Shown here one piece after another: positions 1 through 7,928 of a stretch of DNA of 49,942 nt. Under the pieces are notes generated by a model. It was not told the origin of the DNA and did not search any database. It was given only the letters and a program-made list of their open reading frames with translations. A program made the position numbers and the translations under genes. The first letter of the stretch is position 1, and each line of letters begins with the position of its first letter. The stretch lies in NCBI GenBank assembly GCA_027451445.1, contig DAIDJG010000062.1, forward strand, positions 1-49,942, read 5' to 3'. The stretch is from Singulisphaera sp. GTDB taxonomy: Bacteria; Planctomycetota; Planctomycetia; Isosphaerales; Isosphaeraceae.

Positions 1-366
1 GCTCACGCTCCGCGTGAGTGCTCCGGTAACCGGCAACGACAAAACCTCGCGCTAGGGCGAAACGCCGTCGCAGCCAGGCGTCATGATGGAAACCTTCGTT
101 GTCCTCGGACCGAGCGTACGCGAAAGGCCACGTCGATTCCGAACGAAGGAAGCGCTTGCGGAGGCAAAGCAATGAACCGATGGCGGCGCTTTAGGCCCAC
201 CCCCCCTACCCCCCCTTCCCAAGGGGGGGAGTTATATGATTCGCCGTTGCGGCGATGGTGGGCGTAGCGTTAAGTTAACGCACAAACCATCCCAAGCGGG
301 GGTAGTTAATCTGTCCCTCCCTCGCGACGGGGAGAAGCACGCGCGTTGATCTAACGCCGAGCCGCC
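1..366. other. Intergenic region with short repeats, no gene seen
   Basis: No convincing reading frame is seen. The left edge (2-18) holds a small hairpin, CTCACG with loop CTCCG and CGTGAG, which shares stem core and loop type with the larger hairpin at 28752-28780. Positions 198-231 are C tracts followed by a G tract (CCCCCC ... AAGGGGGGG), which could fold back. It lies downstream of the HPr-like gene, so it may carry that transcript's 3' end, but no T-tailed terminator is obvious. Confidence 0.4.
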
Positions 367-684
367 TCAACCGCCCACCACGTGCGCAGCCTGTGGCCGA
401 GGAGATTCCGACTCCTCGGCGAATCCGGACTCGATGAGCTGCGTGAGCGCCGCGAGTGCCTCGTGGCAGTCGGGACCGCAGATATGAATCTCTACGCGCG
501 TTCCTTGCGCTGCGGCGAGGCAGGCGAGGTCGAGAATGCTTTTTCCGTTGGCCGTGTTGCCGGCGTTTGACAGAGATATCGAAGAAACGAACGTCCGGGC
601 CAGGCGGACGAACCGTTCCGCAGCGCGCAGGTGAAGGCCCAGCACGTTGGTGATCTCGACCTCGCGTCCGCAGACTAACGACAT
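367..684 (-). CDS. HPr-family phosphocarrier protein
   Basis: A 105-residue protein of the HPr family, the small phosphocarrier of the phosphotransferase system. The sequence shows the GLHLRAA motif with the expected phospho-histidine at H18 (family pattern GLHxRPA). It also shows GKSILDL around S49, matching the regulatory serine site of HPr. The C-terminus has about 20 extra residues that look disordered. The start is supported by AGGAG about 8 bases upstream. The BON-domain gene lies 76 bases upstream on the same strand, so the two may be co-transcribed. No EI or EII gene is in the window. A regulatory role, as for NPr or Crh, is therefore as likely as sugar uptake; this last point is inference. 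Confidence 0.85.
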   Translation of the reverse strand: MSLVCGREVEITNVLGLHLRAAERFVRLARTFVSSISLSNAGNTANGKSILDLACLAAAQGTRVEIHICGPDCHEALAALTQLIESGFAEESESPRPQAAHVVGG

Positions 685-760
685 CGACGCAACTCCTGGG
701 GGGATCTAATGACCTTGTTCGCGATTCCTAATTCCACACCGTTCCCGCGTGCGTCGTCCA

Positions 761-1036
761 TCAAAGCCGAGGCGCCGGTCGAGACGCGGAAGGGACCTCG
801 ATTTGATTGCTGATCTTGTCGACGCCGTGCAGGGAGCCGACGAGCTGCTGGGCAACTTGTTTGAGGTAGTGGGTCGCCACGGTCCCCCGCAGGATCAACA
901 CGCCGTCGTCGCAATCGCAGACGACCTCGCGCAGCGCCGAATAACGGCTGTCCCGAAGTGTCGATTCGGCGACCTGCCTCAGGTCGATGCTCATCAAGGC
1001 TGGCTCACTCCAAGCCTGGACATCCGGTTCCGCCAT
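761..1036 (-). CDS. Small BON-domain protein
   Basis: A 91-residue protein made of essentially one BON domain. The typical pattern is visible: a helix (residues about 18-35), a strand with the DGVLILRGTV core (about 44-53), then the hydrophobic helix and VDKISNQIEV strand at the end. BON domains bind phospholipid or act as small scaffolds in periplasmic or envelope proteins. This one has no signal peptide, so its location is unclear. It is the first gene of a probable pair with the HPr-like gene. The AT-rich stretch just upstream (about 1110-1190) is the likely promoter zone. Function beyond the domain is unknown. Confidence 0.75.
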   Translation of the reverse strand: MAEPDVQAWSEPALMSIDLRQVAESTLRDSRYSALREVVCDCDDGVLILRGTVATHYLKQVAQQLVGSLHGVDKISNQIEVPSASRPAPRL

Positions 1037-1109
1037 CTCGTACGTCTCCCCCGTTCACCGAGATCTGGTCCTTCGTGCATGAGAGTCCCATCCCCACGCA
1101 CACCGCAAT

Positions 1110-1190
1110 TCTGGTGCAATTCAAATGCCATACACAATAAAACAAATAAGGATTAACACTAAAAAGATAAGAGCATCTCAATGAATCAAA
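1110..1190 (-). promoter_or_regulatory. AT-rich probable promoter zone for the BON/HPr pair
   Basis: This stretch is far richer in A and T than the surrounding DNA (runs such as AATAAAACAAATAAGG and ACTAAAAAGATAAG). It lies 75-150 bases upstream of the BON gene start. AT-rich DNA in a high-GC genome at this position suggests a promoter or regulator-binding zone. No confident -35/-10 pair was assigned. Confidence 0.35.
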
Positions 1191-1678
1191 GTTCAACGAG
1201 AAAAGGCCCAGGAACGAGTCTTCCCGATAAGGGGAAGCGGGCCGTCCCTGGACCTTCAAGAGTGGTGAGTCGACTCGTTCTCAGTACGGCTTGCGGAATC
1301 CCCAATGAGGCTTCTGGTCAATGTGACGCCATTCAGGGGTGCTTGATAGCGTGGGCATTGGCCACCGTGAATAACCTTCGATGCTCCCTCAGATGCGGTT
1401 CAAATTTTGCCTGGCGTTACCGCAATAGCGTTCAACGAACCTTAAGCCGATGCACACAAAGGATCTGACTCCCTCCCCCTTTGTGAGCGACGGAGTGTTT
1501 ATGTTTTTGAATTCGTCAGGTTTCCGGGTATTCGAGCGGTATTGCGCCTTACCGCGGTTTCTCCATGGGGCTCCATCAAATAGAGATTCTTTCGATTCCG
1601 CTTCGCCGCGGACTCAAGAACGAGCCGGCAACAAGTTGCCGAATTCAGCGAATGTGCGTGTTTGTCTTTTCCGCTTTG

Positions 1679-1905
1679 CCCCGTACGGGGCATTTGAGAA
1701 TAGCCCAGCGTTTTAACGCTGGGTTCGACGAGACAACCACACAACAGTTTTTTCGCCCCGTAGGGGCCACGGAAACTGTCGCGGTGGACTCCACGAGCCG
1801 CACTCCCATCGTCCCTCCGGGACCGAGAATCATTTTGTGGGTGGGACGCGATCCCCGCGTTAAAACGCTGGGATATTATCAAATGTCCCTACGGGACAAA
1901 AGTAA
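1679..1905. repeat. Inverted pair of REP-like palindromic repeats
   Basis: Two copies of a composite repeat of about 50 bases face each other. Copy one runs 1679-1730: a palindrome CCCCGTACGGGG, then CATTTGAGAATA, then the stem CCCAGCGTT/AACGCTGGG (1704-1723). Copy two on the other strand (about 1856-1905) reads GTCCCGTAGGGAC, CATTTGATAATAT, CCCAGCGTTTTAACGC. Between them are two more palindromes of the same style, GCCCCGTAGGGGC (1755-1767) and GTCCCTCCGGGAC (1811-1823). This is the layout of REP/BIME-type elements. No transposase gene is nearby. Confidence 0.7.
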
Positions 1906-1993
1906 ATACGGATCATGTCTCAGGTCAAGATCGTCCACTTCGTTAACGTACTGGACATCGGGAAGTTATCCCGAGCCTGTTCCTCAGCGACGG

Positions 1994-4234
1994 TCAACAG
2001 CGCACCCCTCCTCCGTGGGTTTCCAGAAGCATTTGCAAGTCCTCGAGAGACACGGGTTTCGTCAAGTAGTGATCGAAGAGTGCGGCTTGTTCCCATTCGC
2101 GAGGGCCGCCTCGGCCGTAACCGGAGAGGGCCGCTATCGTGAGCGAGGACCCGTGCTGCTCGCGCAGCCTGCGGGCCACTTCGTATCCGTCCATTCCAGG
2201 CAAGGCCACGTCGAGCAGGACGAGATCGGGCCGTCGGTGAGTGACGGCGACGACCGCCGACGGACCGTCATGCGCGATCGCCGGCCGGTGTCCCCACGAC
2301 GTAAGCAATCGAGTAAGGCTCTGCGCCAGTTCGGGCTGATCGTCAACGACAAGAATGTCGAGCGGATGAGGGGGTGTCGCGTCGGAGCTCCTTTCGCGCG
2401 CGAGAGGCGACGTGTCGATACGTTGCCCGCCGATGGGCAAGCGAACGACAAACTCGCTTCCGAGCCCCGAGCCGTCGCTCGCCGCGGATACGGTCCCGCC
2501 GTGACGTTCGACCATTCCCTTCACGAGTGCCAGCCCCAGCCCCAGGCCGTCTGTCGACGAGCGGCCGTTGCAACCGCCCCGGACGAACGGATCGAAAATC
2601 CTCGGCAACATTTCGGCCGTGATTCCCGCGCCCGTGTCGCGCACTCGGACGATACACTCGTCGCCTTCGCGTTCGCCCGAGACTGTGATCGTCCCGCCAG
2701 GCTCCGAATACCGGCATGCGTTCCGCAGCAGATTGACCAGGATCTGCTCGAGACGAATCGAGTCAACCTCGACACGAAGGGGCTCGGCCGGCGGGACGAT
2801 CATCAGCTTGTGATCCCGCTCCTGGACCAGCGGCTGTACCGATTCGGCGGCGCGAACCAGAATCGACTCGAGGTCCACGAACTCGAGATTGAGCTCCATC
2901 CGGCCTCGTCCCAGGCACGAGTTGTCGACGAGGTCGCTGGTCAACCGCGACATGGTCTGGGCCTGGTGCACGATGAGGTCGCGGACCTCCAGAAGTGCGG
3001 GATAGTCGCCCAGGACGTCCGAACCCAGCGTCTGTGCGGCGCTCAGGATCACGCTCAGCGGGTTGCGTAGCTCGTGCGCCAGGGTGGCGAGTGCGTTGTC
3101 CTTGGCCTGGTTGGCCTCGCGCAGCTCGCGGGTCAGCCGGGCGTACTCCACGAAGTCGGCGGCTTGCCGCACGAACGCCTCGACGAGCCGGGCCTGCCGG
3201 TGCGACGGTTGGTGCGGCTCGTGGAAATAGGCGGCGATCGTGCCGAGCAGGGCGCCGCTTCGACTCATGAGGAGCGCCGAGTACTGGGAGCGGTATCCAC
3301 CGGCTCGCGCCGCTTCCCGTTCGGGAGACCCAGTTGGACCGGCCGGCACGTCCTCGAAGACGAGCGCTCCAGACGTGGGATGGCGGGCGGAAACGCGACG
3401 ATAGCGATCGAGATAGGATTCGGGCAATCCGACGCTCGCAACGATTTCGAGTTCTTCGCGCTCGGTATCGAGCAGACGGGCATCTCCCATTTCCGCGCCC
3501 AGAATCGCCAGCGTGGCAATGAGGGTTTCTTCGAGCAGCGGCTCGAGCTCGACAGTGGACCAGAGGCGGCGGCTTAAATCATGGAGGTACGCGAGGTCGT
3601 CCAGTTGCGTGGCGATGTCGCGGCGGGCGGCGTACAAACGCCGCTCCAGCTTCTTGCGCCGGCCGATCTTCCACAGCACGCCGCGGATCACCGAGACGCG
3701 TCCGGAGTGGTCGCGATCGGGTCGCAACGACTGGCGGACCCAGAGGAATCCGCCGTCCGCGCCGGCGATGCGGTATTCGAACTCCTTGCGGCTTCCGTCC
3801 CGGGCGCACTGGGTAAAGCTGCGCTCGGCCTCGATGCGGTCGTCGGGATGAGCGATCTCTAGCCAGAAACCGGGAGAGGAGAGCCAACGGTCCTCGGGGT
3901 AGCCGAAGAATTCGGTAGCCCGGCGATTGATGAAGCGAATCCGCCCGTTCGGATCGGATTCCCAGACGACGGCATCGAGCCCGTCGATCAATTCGCGAAG
4001 GGTGGCCGAGGACGGGACGTCATTGTCTGAGTCACTCGGCCCCCCTCCCCACTCAGCCTCCCTGCGCGCAGTGGCTCCTACTCGACTTACCTGAATCAGA
4101 GCAGACATGAGAACCGCGGCCAGTCCGGCCGTCGACTCCTCCGTGGGCGTTTTTGACTTGGTGGCGTGCTGCAATACCCCCGGCGCCGCGTGGAGGAAGT
4201 CGTTGTCGCGAATCTCGGGCGCATCGGGTTTCAT
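1994..4234 (-). CDS. Hybrid sensor histidine kinase (PAS-GAF-HisKA-HATPase-REC)
   Basis: A 746-residue soluble hybrid kinase. In order: a PAS domain with PAC (about 80-205; WESDPNGRIRFINRRATEFFGY), a GAF-like domain (about 215-365), and a HisKA domain whose phosphoacceptor histidine is in LATLAHELRNPL. The HATPase follows, with N box (LVNLLRNACRYSEPGG), VRDTGAGI and the DGLGLGLALVKG box. A C-terminal receiver has ILVVDDQ at its start and the aspartate in LLLDVALPG. It should autophosphorylate in response to a cytoplasmic signal and pass phosphate to its own receiver. No membrane segment is seen. The start has AAGGA 8 bases upstream. It lies downstream of the NarL-type operon on the same strand but is separated by 527 bases, so it probably has its own promoter. 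Confidence 0.93.
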   Translation of the reverse strand: MKPDAPEIRDNDFLHAAPGVLQHATKSKTPTEESTAGLAAVLMSALIQVSRVGATARREAEWGGGPSDSDNDVPSSATLRELIDGLDAVVWESDPNGRIRFINRRATEFFGYPEDRWLSSPGFWLEIAHPDDRIEAERSFTQCARDGSRKEFEYRIAGADGGFLWVRQSLRPDRDHSGRVSVIRGVLWKIGRRKKLERRLYAARRDIATQLDDLAYLHDLSRRLWSTVELEPLLEETLIATLAILGAEMGDARLLDTEREELEIVASVGLPESYLDRYRRVSARHPTSGALVFEDVPAGPTGSPEREAARAGGYRSQYSALLMSRSGALLGTIAAYFHEPHQPSHRQARLVEAFVRQAADFVEYARLTRELREANQAKDNALATLAHELRNPLSVILSAAQTLGSDVLGDYPALLEVRDLIVHQAQTMSRLTSDLVDNSCLGRGRMELNLEFVDLESILVRAAESVQPLVQERDHKLMIVPPAEPLRVEVDSIRLEQILVNLLRNACRYSEPGGTITVSGEREGDECIVRVRDTGAGITAEMLPRIFDPFVRGGCNGRSSTDGLGLGLALVKGMVERHGGTVSAASDGSGLGSEFVVRLPIGGQRIDTSPLARERSSDATPPHPLDILVVDDQPELAQSLTRLLTSWGHRPAIAHDGPSAVVAVTHRRPDLVLLDVALPGMDGYEVARRLREQHGSSLTIAALSGYGRGGPREWEQAALFDHYLTKPVSLEDLQMLLETHGGGVRC

Positions 4235-4761
4235 AAAGGTGTTCCTTGACTTGGTTCACCCTGAAAATGGGGTGCGGCGGCCTTGCAGACTCTTAGGTGT
4301 TTAAGCGACTTGATGAGTCATCAGAGCGGCTGGTCGCTGGCGCCTCGACCCTGACGCCGGCGTTGAGGAAAGCCCCCGCCTCTTATGCTCAACAAGGTAC
4401 GAATCGTTAGGACGTCCTTGAAACTACAGGCCGTGACGCGGGCCTGTCATTAGAGCAAAAGGGAAATCCGAATAGGGGTTTTCCCTAGTGGGGGGGGAAA
4501 ACGCGAAATGCTAAGGATGGAGGAAAGGAACGGAGGGCGGTGTTTCGGTGGAGGTGGCCCGGCGTCCATGCATTCGGGGTCGGGGGACGCACGCCCAGCG
4601 ACCGATGGTCGTTGACCCGCTTACGAGTTGCCGCGTTTTGGGAGCGGCTCCGAATATAACAATATCCTAATTATGCACGCTACAGAATCAACTGATGGCT
4701 ACTGGCTGGCCTGCGTTCGTCGGCCGATCGGAGCCAACATGTCCCTCCCGCTCGACGCTCC
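4235..4761. promoter_or_regulatory. Intergenic region with G3A3/T3C3 inverted repeats, possible regulator site
   Basis: No gene is seen here. At 4460-4502 three related half-sites lie close together: AGGGAAA (4460-4466), TTTTCCC (4479-4485) and GGGAAAAC (4495-4502). AGGGAAA/TTTCCCT and GTTTTCCC/GGGAAAAC each form perfect inverted repeats. The site is about 225 bases upstream of the hybrid kinase start and downstream of the NarL-type regulator. A binding site for that regulator is plausible but is inference. AT-rich DNA at about 4655-4675 could be a second promoter element. Confidence 0.35.
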
Positions 4762-5412
4762 TCACGGGGTCTGGAGCCACCCCTGGTGCAGCGCATACTG
4801 AACCAGGTCCGCGCGGCTGTGCAGTCCCAGCTTTTCCAGGGCTCGAGCCTTGTGCACCTCGATCGTCTTGATGCTGAGATCGAGCTGGTCAGCGATCTCG
4901 CGATTGATGAAGCCGCGGGCCAGCAGCTTGACAATCTCGACTTCCCGCTCCGTCAACTCGCTCGTGCCGCTTCCTTCCGAGGGTGTGGTACCGATGAACC
5001 CTGCGACGACCTGGCCGGACATGTGAGGGTCGAGATAGACCCGGCCGTGAGCCACTTCGCGGATCGCGCGCAACAGCTCCTCGCCGACCGCGCGCTTTAG
5101 CACATAACCGCTTGCCCCGGCTTCGAGCACCCGGCGGAGATAGCCTCCGAGCTCGTGGACCGTGAGCACCAGGATGCGCACTTCCGGACATTCGCGGCGG
5201 ATCCGTTCGGCGGCCTGGACGCCGCTCAGGCCGGGCATCGAGATGTCCATCACGACAATGTCCGGGCGCAGGTCGAGCGCGAGCCTACAGGTCGCGTTTC
5301 CCTCCTCGGCCTCGCCGACGACTTCCATGTCCGGCTGTGCATTCACGAGGACCTTGAGGCCCTCGCGGACCACAGCGTGATCGTCAGCCAGCAGGACACG
5401 CAGTTTGGTCAT
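4762..5412 (-). CDS. NarL/FixJ-family response regulator
   Basis: A 216-residue two-component regulator. The receiver domain starts with LRVLLADDHAVVREG, with the phosphoacceptor aspartate in DIVVMDISMPG and a conserved lysine in YVLKRAVG. The C-terminal LuxR-type helix-turn-helix begins at LTEREVEIVKLLARG and includes NREIADQLDLSIKTIEVHKARALEKL. It should bind DNA as a dimer when phosphorylated. The start chosen is the ATG at 5412 (MTKLRVLL), giving the usual family length. An upstream in-frame extension would add 14 residues without support. It overlaps the 3' end of the partner kinase gene by 29 bases, so the two are translationally linked. The genes form the operon CheB - kinase - regulator. 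Confidence 0.95.
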   Translation of the reverse strand: MTKLRVLLADDHAVVREGLKVLVNAQPDMEVVGEAEEGNATCRLALDLRPDIVVMDISMPGLSGVQAAERIRRECPEVRILVLTVHELGGYLRRVLEAGASGYVLKRAVGEELLRAIREVAHGRVYLDPHMSGQVVAGFIGTTPSEGSGTSELTEREVEIVKLLARGFINREIADQLDLSIKTIEVHKARALEKLGLHSRADLVQYALHQGWLQTP

Positions 5413-6526
5413 GGGGGAGTTTCTCCCGCGATTCGGAACAGGGAATGCGCGCACGGATCGTCGTGCCAGCGTCAGGGCTTGATTCCACGTGCAGAGTGCC
5501 GCCCACCAGGAACACGCGCTCGCTCATTCCCGCGAGTCCAAGACGCCCTATCACCTCGTGCGATTCGCGGCAAAAACCGACGCCGTCGTCTTCGACGATA
5601 GCGACAAGCTGCCCTTCGCTGTACTCGACGATAACGCTCGCATGCGACGCTCGGGCGTGCTTGGCAACGTTGGTCAGCGCCTCCTGGACGATGCGGAAGA
5701 CCGTCATCTCGACATCGGGCGTGCATTTCAACGTCTTGGCGGCAAAGTGGTAGTCGACCGAGACGCCAATCCGCTCCGACCACTGTCGCACTAGCATTTC
5801 CAGTGCCGCGCCGAGACCCAGGTCGCTCAAAATCGTGGGGTGGAGCTCTAAAGCGAGCGCGTGGCTCTGCCGGCTGAGCCGGTCGACGGTCTCCTGCAAC
5901 AGTCGCAGACGCTGCCGCGCCGGGCTTTCTGCGGGAAGCTCGCTATCCAGCGCATTGAGTCCGAGGGTCAGAGTAGTCAACTCCTGGCCGAGGTGATCGT
6001 GAAGCTCGCGCGCGATGCGCCGGCGCTCGTCGTCCTGGCTCGAGCCGAGTCGGCGCAGCAGGTCGACCCGCGCGGCCTCGGCGCGGCGACGCTCGGTCAC
6101 GTCACGAATCAGCCAGAGGCTGGTAATTGAATTCGATTCGCCGGGGAGCCCGAAGCAAACGCGAACCTCGACGTCCCGTACGGAATCACGGCGCTGGACA
6201 CGCGCTTCGAATTCGTCCGAGCCTCCGGTCGACCCGTAGCGCGCGAGCGATTCGTAGAAGCGACTCTTGTGTCCATTGCGCATCAACAGGCCCAACGGTT
6301 TGCCGATCAGGAAGTCTTTGGCGCATCGGAAGAGCTGGCTGGCGGCGTGGTTGGCTTCGAGTATGATGCCATGACCATCGGTCACGATCAGGCTGTCCGG
6401 GCCGAGCTCGAACCACTGCTGATAGCGCATGCGGTGGACGTCATTGGAGATGGCGCTCGAAGCCCCGGCGTCCCCCTGCGGCGACGTACCCGGGTCCTCG
6501 AAGCTGCTCGAAGGGTCGGTACTCAT
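5384..6526 (-). CDS. PAS-domain sensor kinase of the NarX/DegS (HisKA_3) type
   Basis: A 380-residue kinase without membrane segments. A PAS domain fills residues about 30-145 (LIVTDGHGIILEANHAAS). The HisKA_3 dimerisation domain follows, with the phosphohistidine in RRRIARELHDHLGQEL (about 170-185). A NarX-type HATPase follows, with IVQEALTNVAKHARA and VEDDGVGF. Such kinases phosphorylate LuxR-type regulators, and one is encoded immediately downstream. The ATG at 6526 overlaps the stop of the CheB-type gene by one base (TGATG), which indicates coupled translation. The PAS domain suggests sensing of a cytoplasmic ligand, redox state or oxygen. No haem- or flavin-binding residue could be assigned. 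Confidence 0.93.
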   Translation of the reverse strand: MSTDPSSSFEDPGTSPQGDAGASSAISNDVHRMRYQQWFELGPDSLIVTDGHGIILEANHAASQLFRCAKDFLIGKPLGLLMRNGHKSRFYESLARYGSTGGSDEFEARVQRRDSVRDVEVRVCFGLPGESNSITSLWLIRDVTERRRAEAARVDLLRRLGSSQDDERRRIARELHDHLGQELTTLTLGLNALDSELPAESPARQRLRLLQETVDRLSRQSHALALELHPTILSDLGLGAALEMLVRQWSERIGVSVDYHFAAKTLKCTPDVEMTVFRIVQEALTNVAKHARASHASVIVEYSEGQLVAIVEDDGVGFCRESHEVIGRLGLAGMSERVFLVGGTLHVESSPDAGTTIRARIPCSESREKLPHDQTACPAG

Positions 6527-7596
6527 CAACGAACTTCCGTCACGTTGTCCAGTCTCACAGGACTTCGAAATCGAATCACGGACGAACTTTCGCGAGGTGT
6601 CCAGGCCGTGTCTCCGTTGACGAGGAACTCGTGGATGACGCTGCCGTACCGTTCCGCTTGCCCGGCGACTTCATCATAACGTTCCGCAGCCGTGGGGTTC
6701 CCCAGTTTCCGTTCTCTCTCGGCCATTTGCCGGGCCAGGACCGCCTTCTCCCGGAAAGTGCGGATTGACGTCCAGAGGGCCGCCTCCAGCGCTTCAGATT
6801 GCTCGGAAAGGAGGATTTCCCCATCATACGCGTGGCCGACGTGACAACGAAACCGGATCAGCGTAGCGTCGTCGACCTGCCAAAGCGATCCCCCGCAGTC
6901 GGGACATGTGAAGACCGACACCATGCCCCGACGCTCGTTCCGGACTTGCTCGCCCATGTCCCGATTCCGCGTCTCCGGTATGTGTTCGATGGGATCCACG
7001 TCACCACCTCTCCGTTCTTTGATGTCATAATCATGTAGCAACTTAACCAAAAGATGTGCCATCGCGTCCGCAGGTGCTACGTGGTCGGCGCCGGCGATCT
7101 GCGCAGCGTGCTCGGGCATGGCGGCCAGCAGGGCATCGCTCGGGTCCTGCACGACCGCAACTCCGCCTGCGGCGCGGATGGCCATGAGGCCCGCCGTGCC
7201 GTCGTGGAGCGAGCCGCTCAAGATCACTCCGATGACCCTTGGACCGTAATGACGGGCGGCGGATCGGAACAAGGGGTCCGCCGAGGGACGGTGGTGGTTT
7301 TCACGCGCTTCGCGGCTGAGCCGCATGTGCCCGTCGGGTGCAAGTAACAGGTGAAGGTCGGGGGGGGCGACATAAATGTGGCCCGGGTAGAACCGTTCGC
7401 CGTCGGCCGCGTGGGTCGCGAGGAGTGGTCCCGCGCGGCTCAGGATCTCCGGAAGCATGCTTCGGAACCCCGCCGGGCAGTGGCAGACGATGAACATCGT
7501 GGCAGGAAATGCGGCGGGAAGTCCTCGAACGACGTGCGAGAGAGTCTCGACACCACCGGCTGAGGTTCCGACCACGATCAGATCACGGACCGACAT
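6526..7596 (-). CDS. CheB-type protein-glutamate methylesterase with C-terminal zinc ribbon
   Basis: A 356-residue protein with a CheB catalytic domain but no receiver domain. The catalytic triad is visible: S12 in GTSAGG, H39 in HCPAGF, and D132 in LSGSLHDG. After residue 220 comes a small domain with CPDC (C231, C234) and CHVGH (C251, H255), which looks like a zinc ribbon. CheB enzymes remove methyl groups from glutamates of chemoreceptors, but no receptor is in the window. The gene is first in an operon with a NarX-type kinase and NarL-type regulator, so it may act on that pathway. The ATG at 7596 is preferred over an upstream TTG because GAGG lies 6 bases before it. Confidence 0.9.
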   Translation of the reverse strand: MSVRDLIVVGTSAGGVETLSHVVRGLPAAFPATMFIVCHCPAGFRSMLPEILSRAGPLLATHAADGERFYPGHIYVAPPDLHLLLAPDGHMRLSREARENHHRPSADPLFRSAARHYGPRVIGVILSGSLHDGTAGLMAIRAAGGVAVVQDPSDALLAAMPEHAAQIAGADHVAPADAMAHLLVKLLHDYDIKERRGGDVDPIEHIPETRNRDMGEQVRNERRGMVSVFTCPDCGGSLWQVDDATLIRFRCHVGHAYDGEILLSEQSEALEAALWTSIRTFREKAVLARQMAERERKLGNPTAAERYDEVAGQAERYGSVIHEFLVNGDTAWTPRESSSVIRFRSPVRLDNVTEVR

Positions 7597-7928
7597 GATG
7601 CACCTCACCCTTTCGCTCAACCGTGCCCGACCGCTCGCGATCAGACGCTGTCCGGAAACATCGCAGCAGGGTGGGCACGGCCCACCTTTCTTTCGCGGGT
7701 CGACCGTGGGTGCGTGAAGATGGGAAAGGTTGGGTGGCCGAGTTCGACCTCAGCCACCCTCAGTCGGCTGACTTCTCCGACGTGAACGAGGCGCACCTAG
7801 GTATCGCCGCTGACCATTCTCGGAGAATCGGCGGGCCGTGCCCACCGTACGAGTGCTTTTCCGGAAGCTGTTTCAGAGGCGCTTGGGTGTTCCGAACGCG
7901 AGGCGGCGCCCCGCGCCGTCCTGTTGCG
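7597..7928. repeat. Intergenic region with an inverted pair of GGTGGGC hairpins
   Basis: No gene is seen. A hairpin at 7670-7686 (GGTGGGC, loop ACG, GCCCACC) has a near-identical inverted partner at about 7831-7847 (GCGGGCCGTGCCCACC), roughly 145 bases away. Related GGGTGGGCA sequence occurs in the longer hairpin at 12280-12344, so this is probably a dispersed repeat family. The promoter of the CheB-type operon should also be in this region. Confidence 0.5.

Larger units (their letters stand above)
1037..1993. other. Long non-coding region rich in hairpins
   Basis: No gene is seen in about 950 bases. Short open frames exist here but show no family signature. The region holds the AT-rich zone near 1110-1190 and an imperfect hairpin at 1207-1251 (core CTTCCC/GGGAAG at 1220-1237). 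A cluster of palindromes lies between 1679 and 1905 and is listed separately. It separates the BON gene promoter side from the 3' end of the hybrid kinase gene. Confidence 0.5.

Noticed and set aside
1181-1468. Possible 95-codon plus-strand gene after an AT-rich stretch
   Set aside because: It reads through an imperfect hairpin, has no strong ribosome site and its composition is not protein-like. The AT-rich stretch fits the BON promoter better.
1565-3070. Long plus-strand open frame of 501 codons
   Set aside because: It runs antisense to the hybrid kinase and through the palindromic repeats. It has no family motif, and long antisense frames are expected at this GC content.
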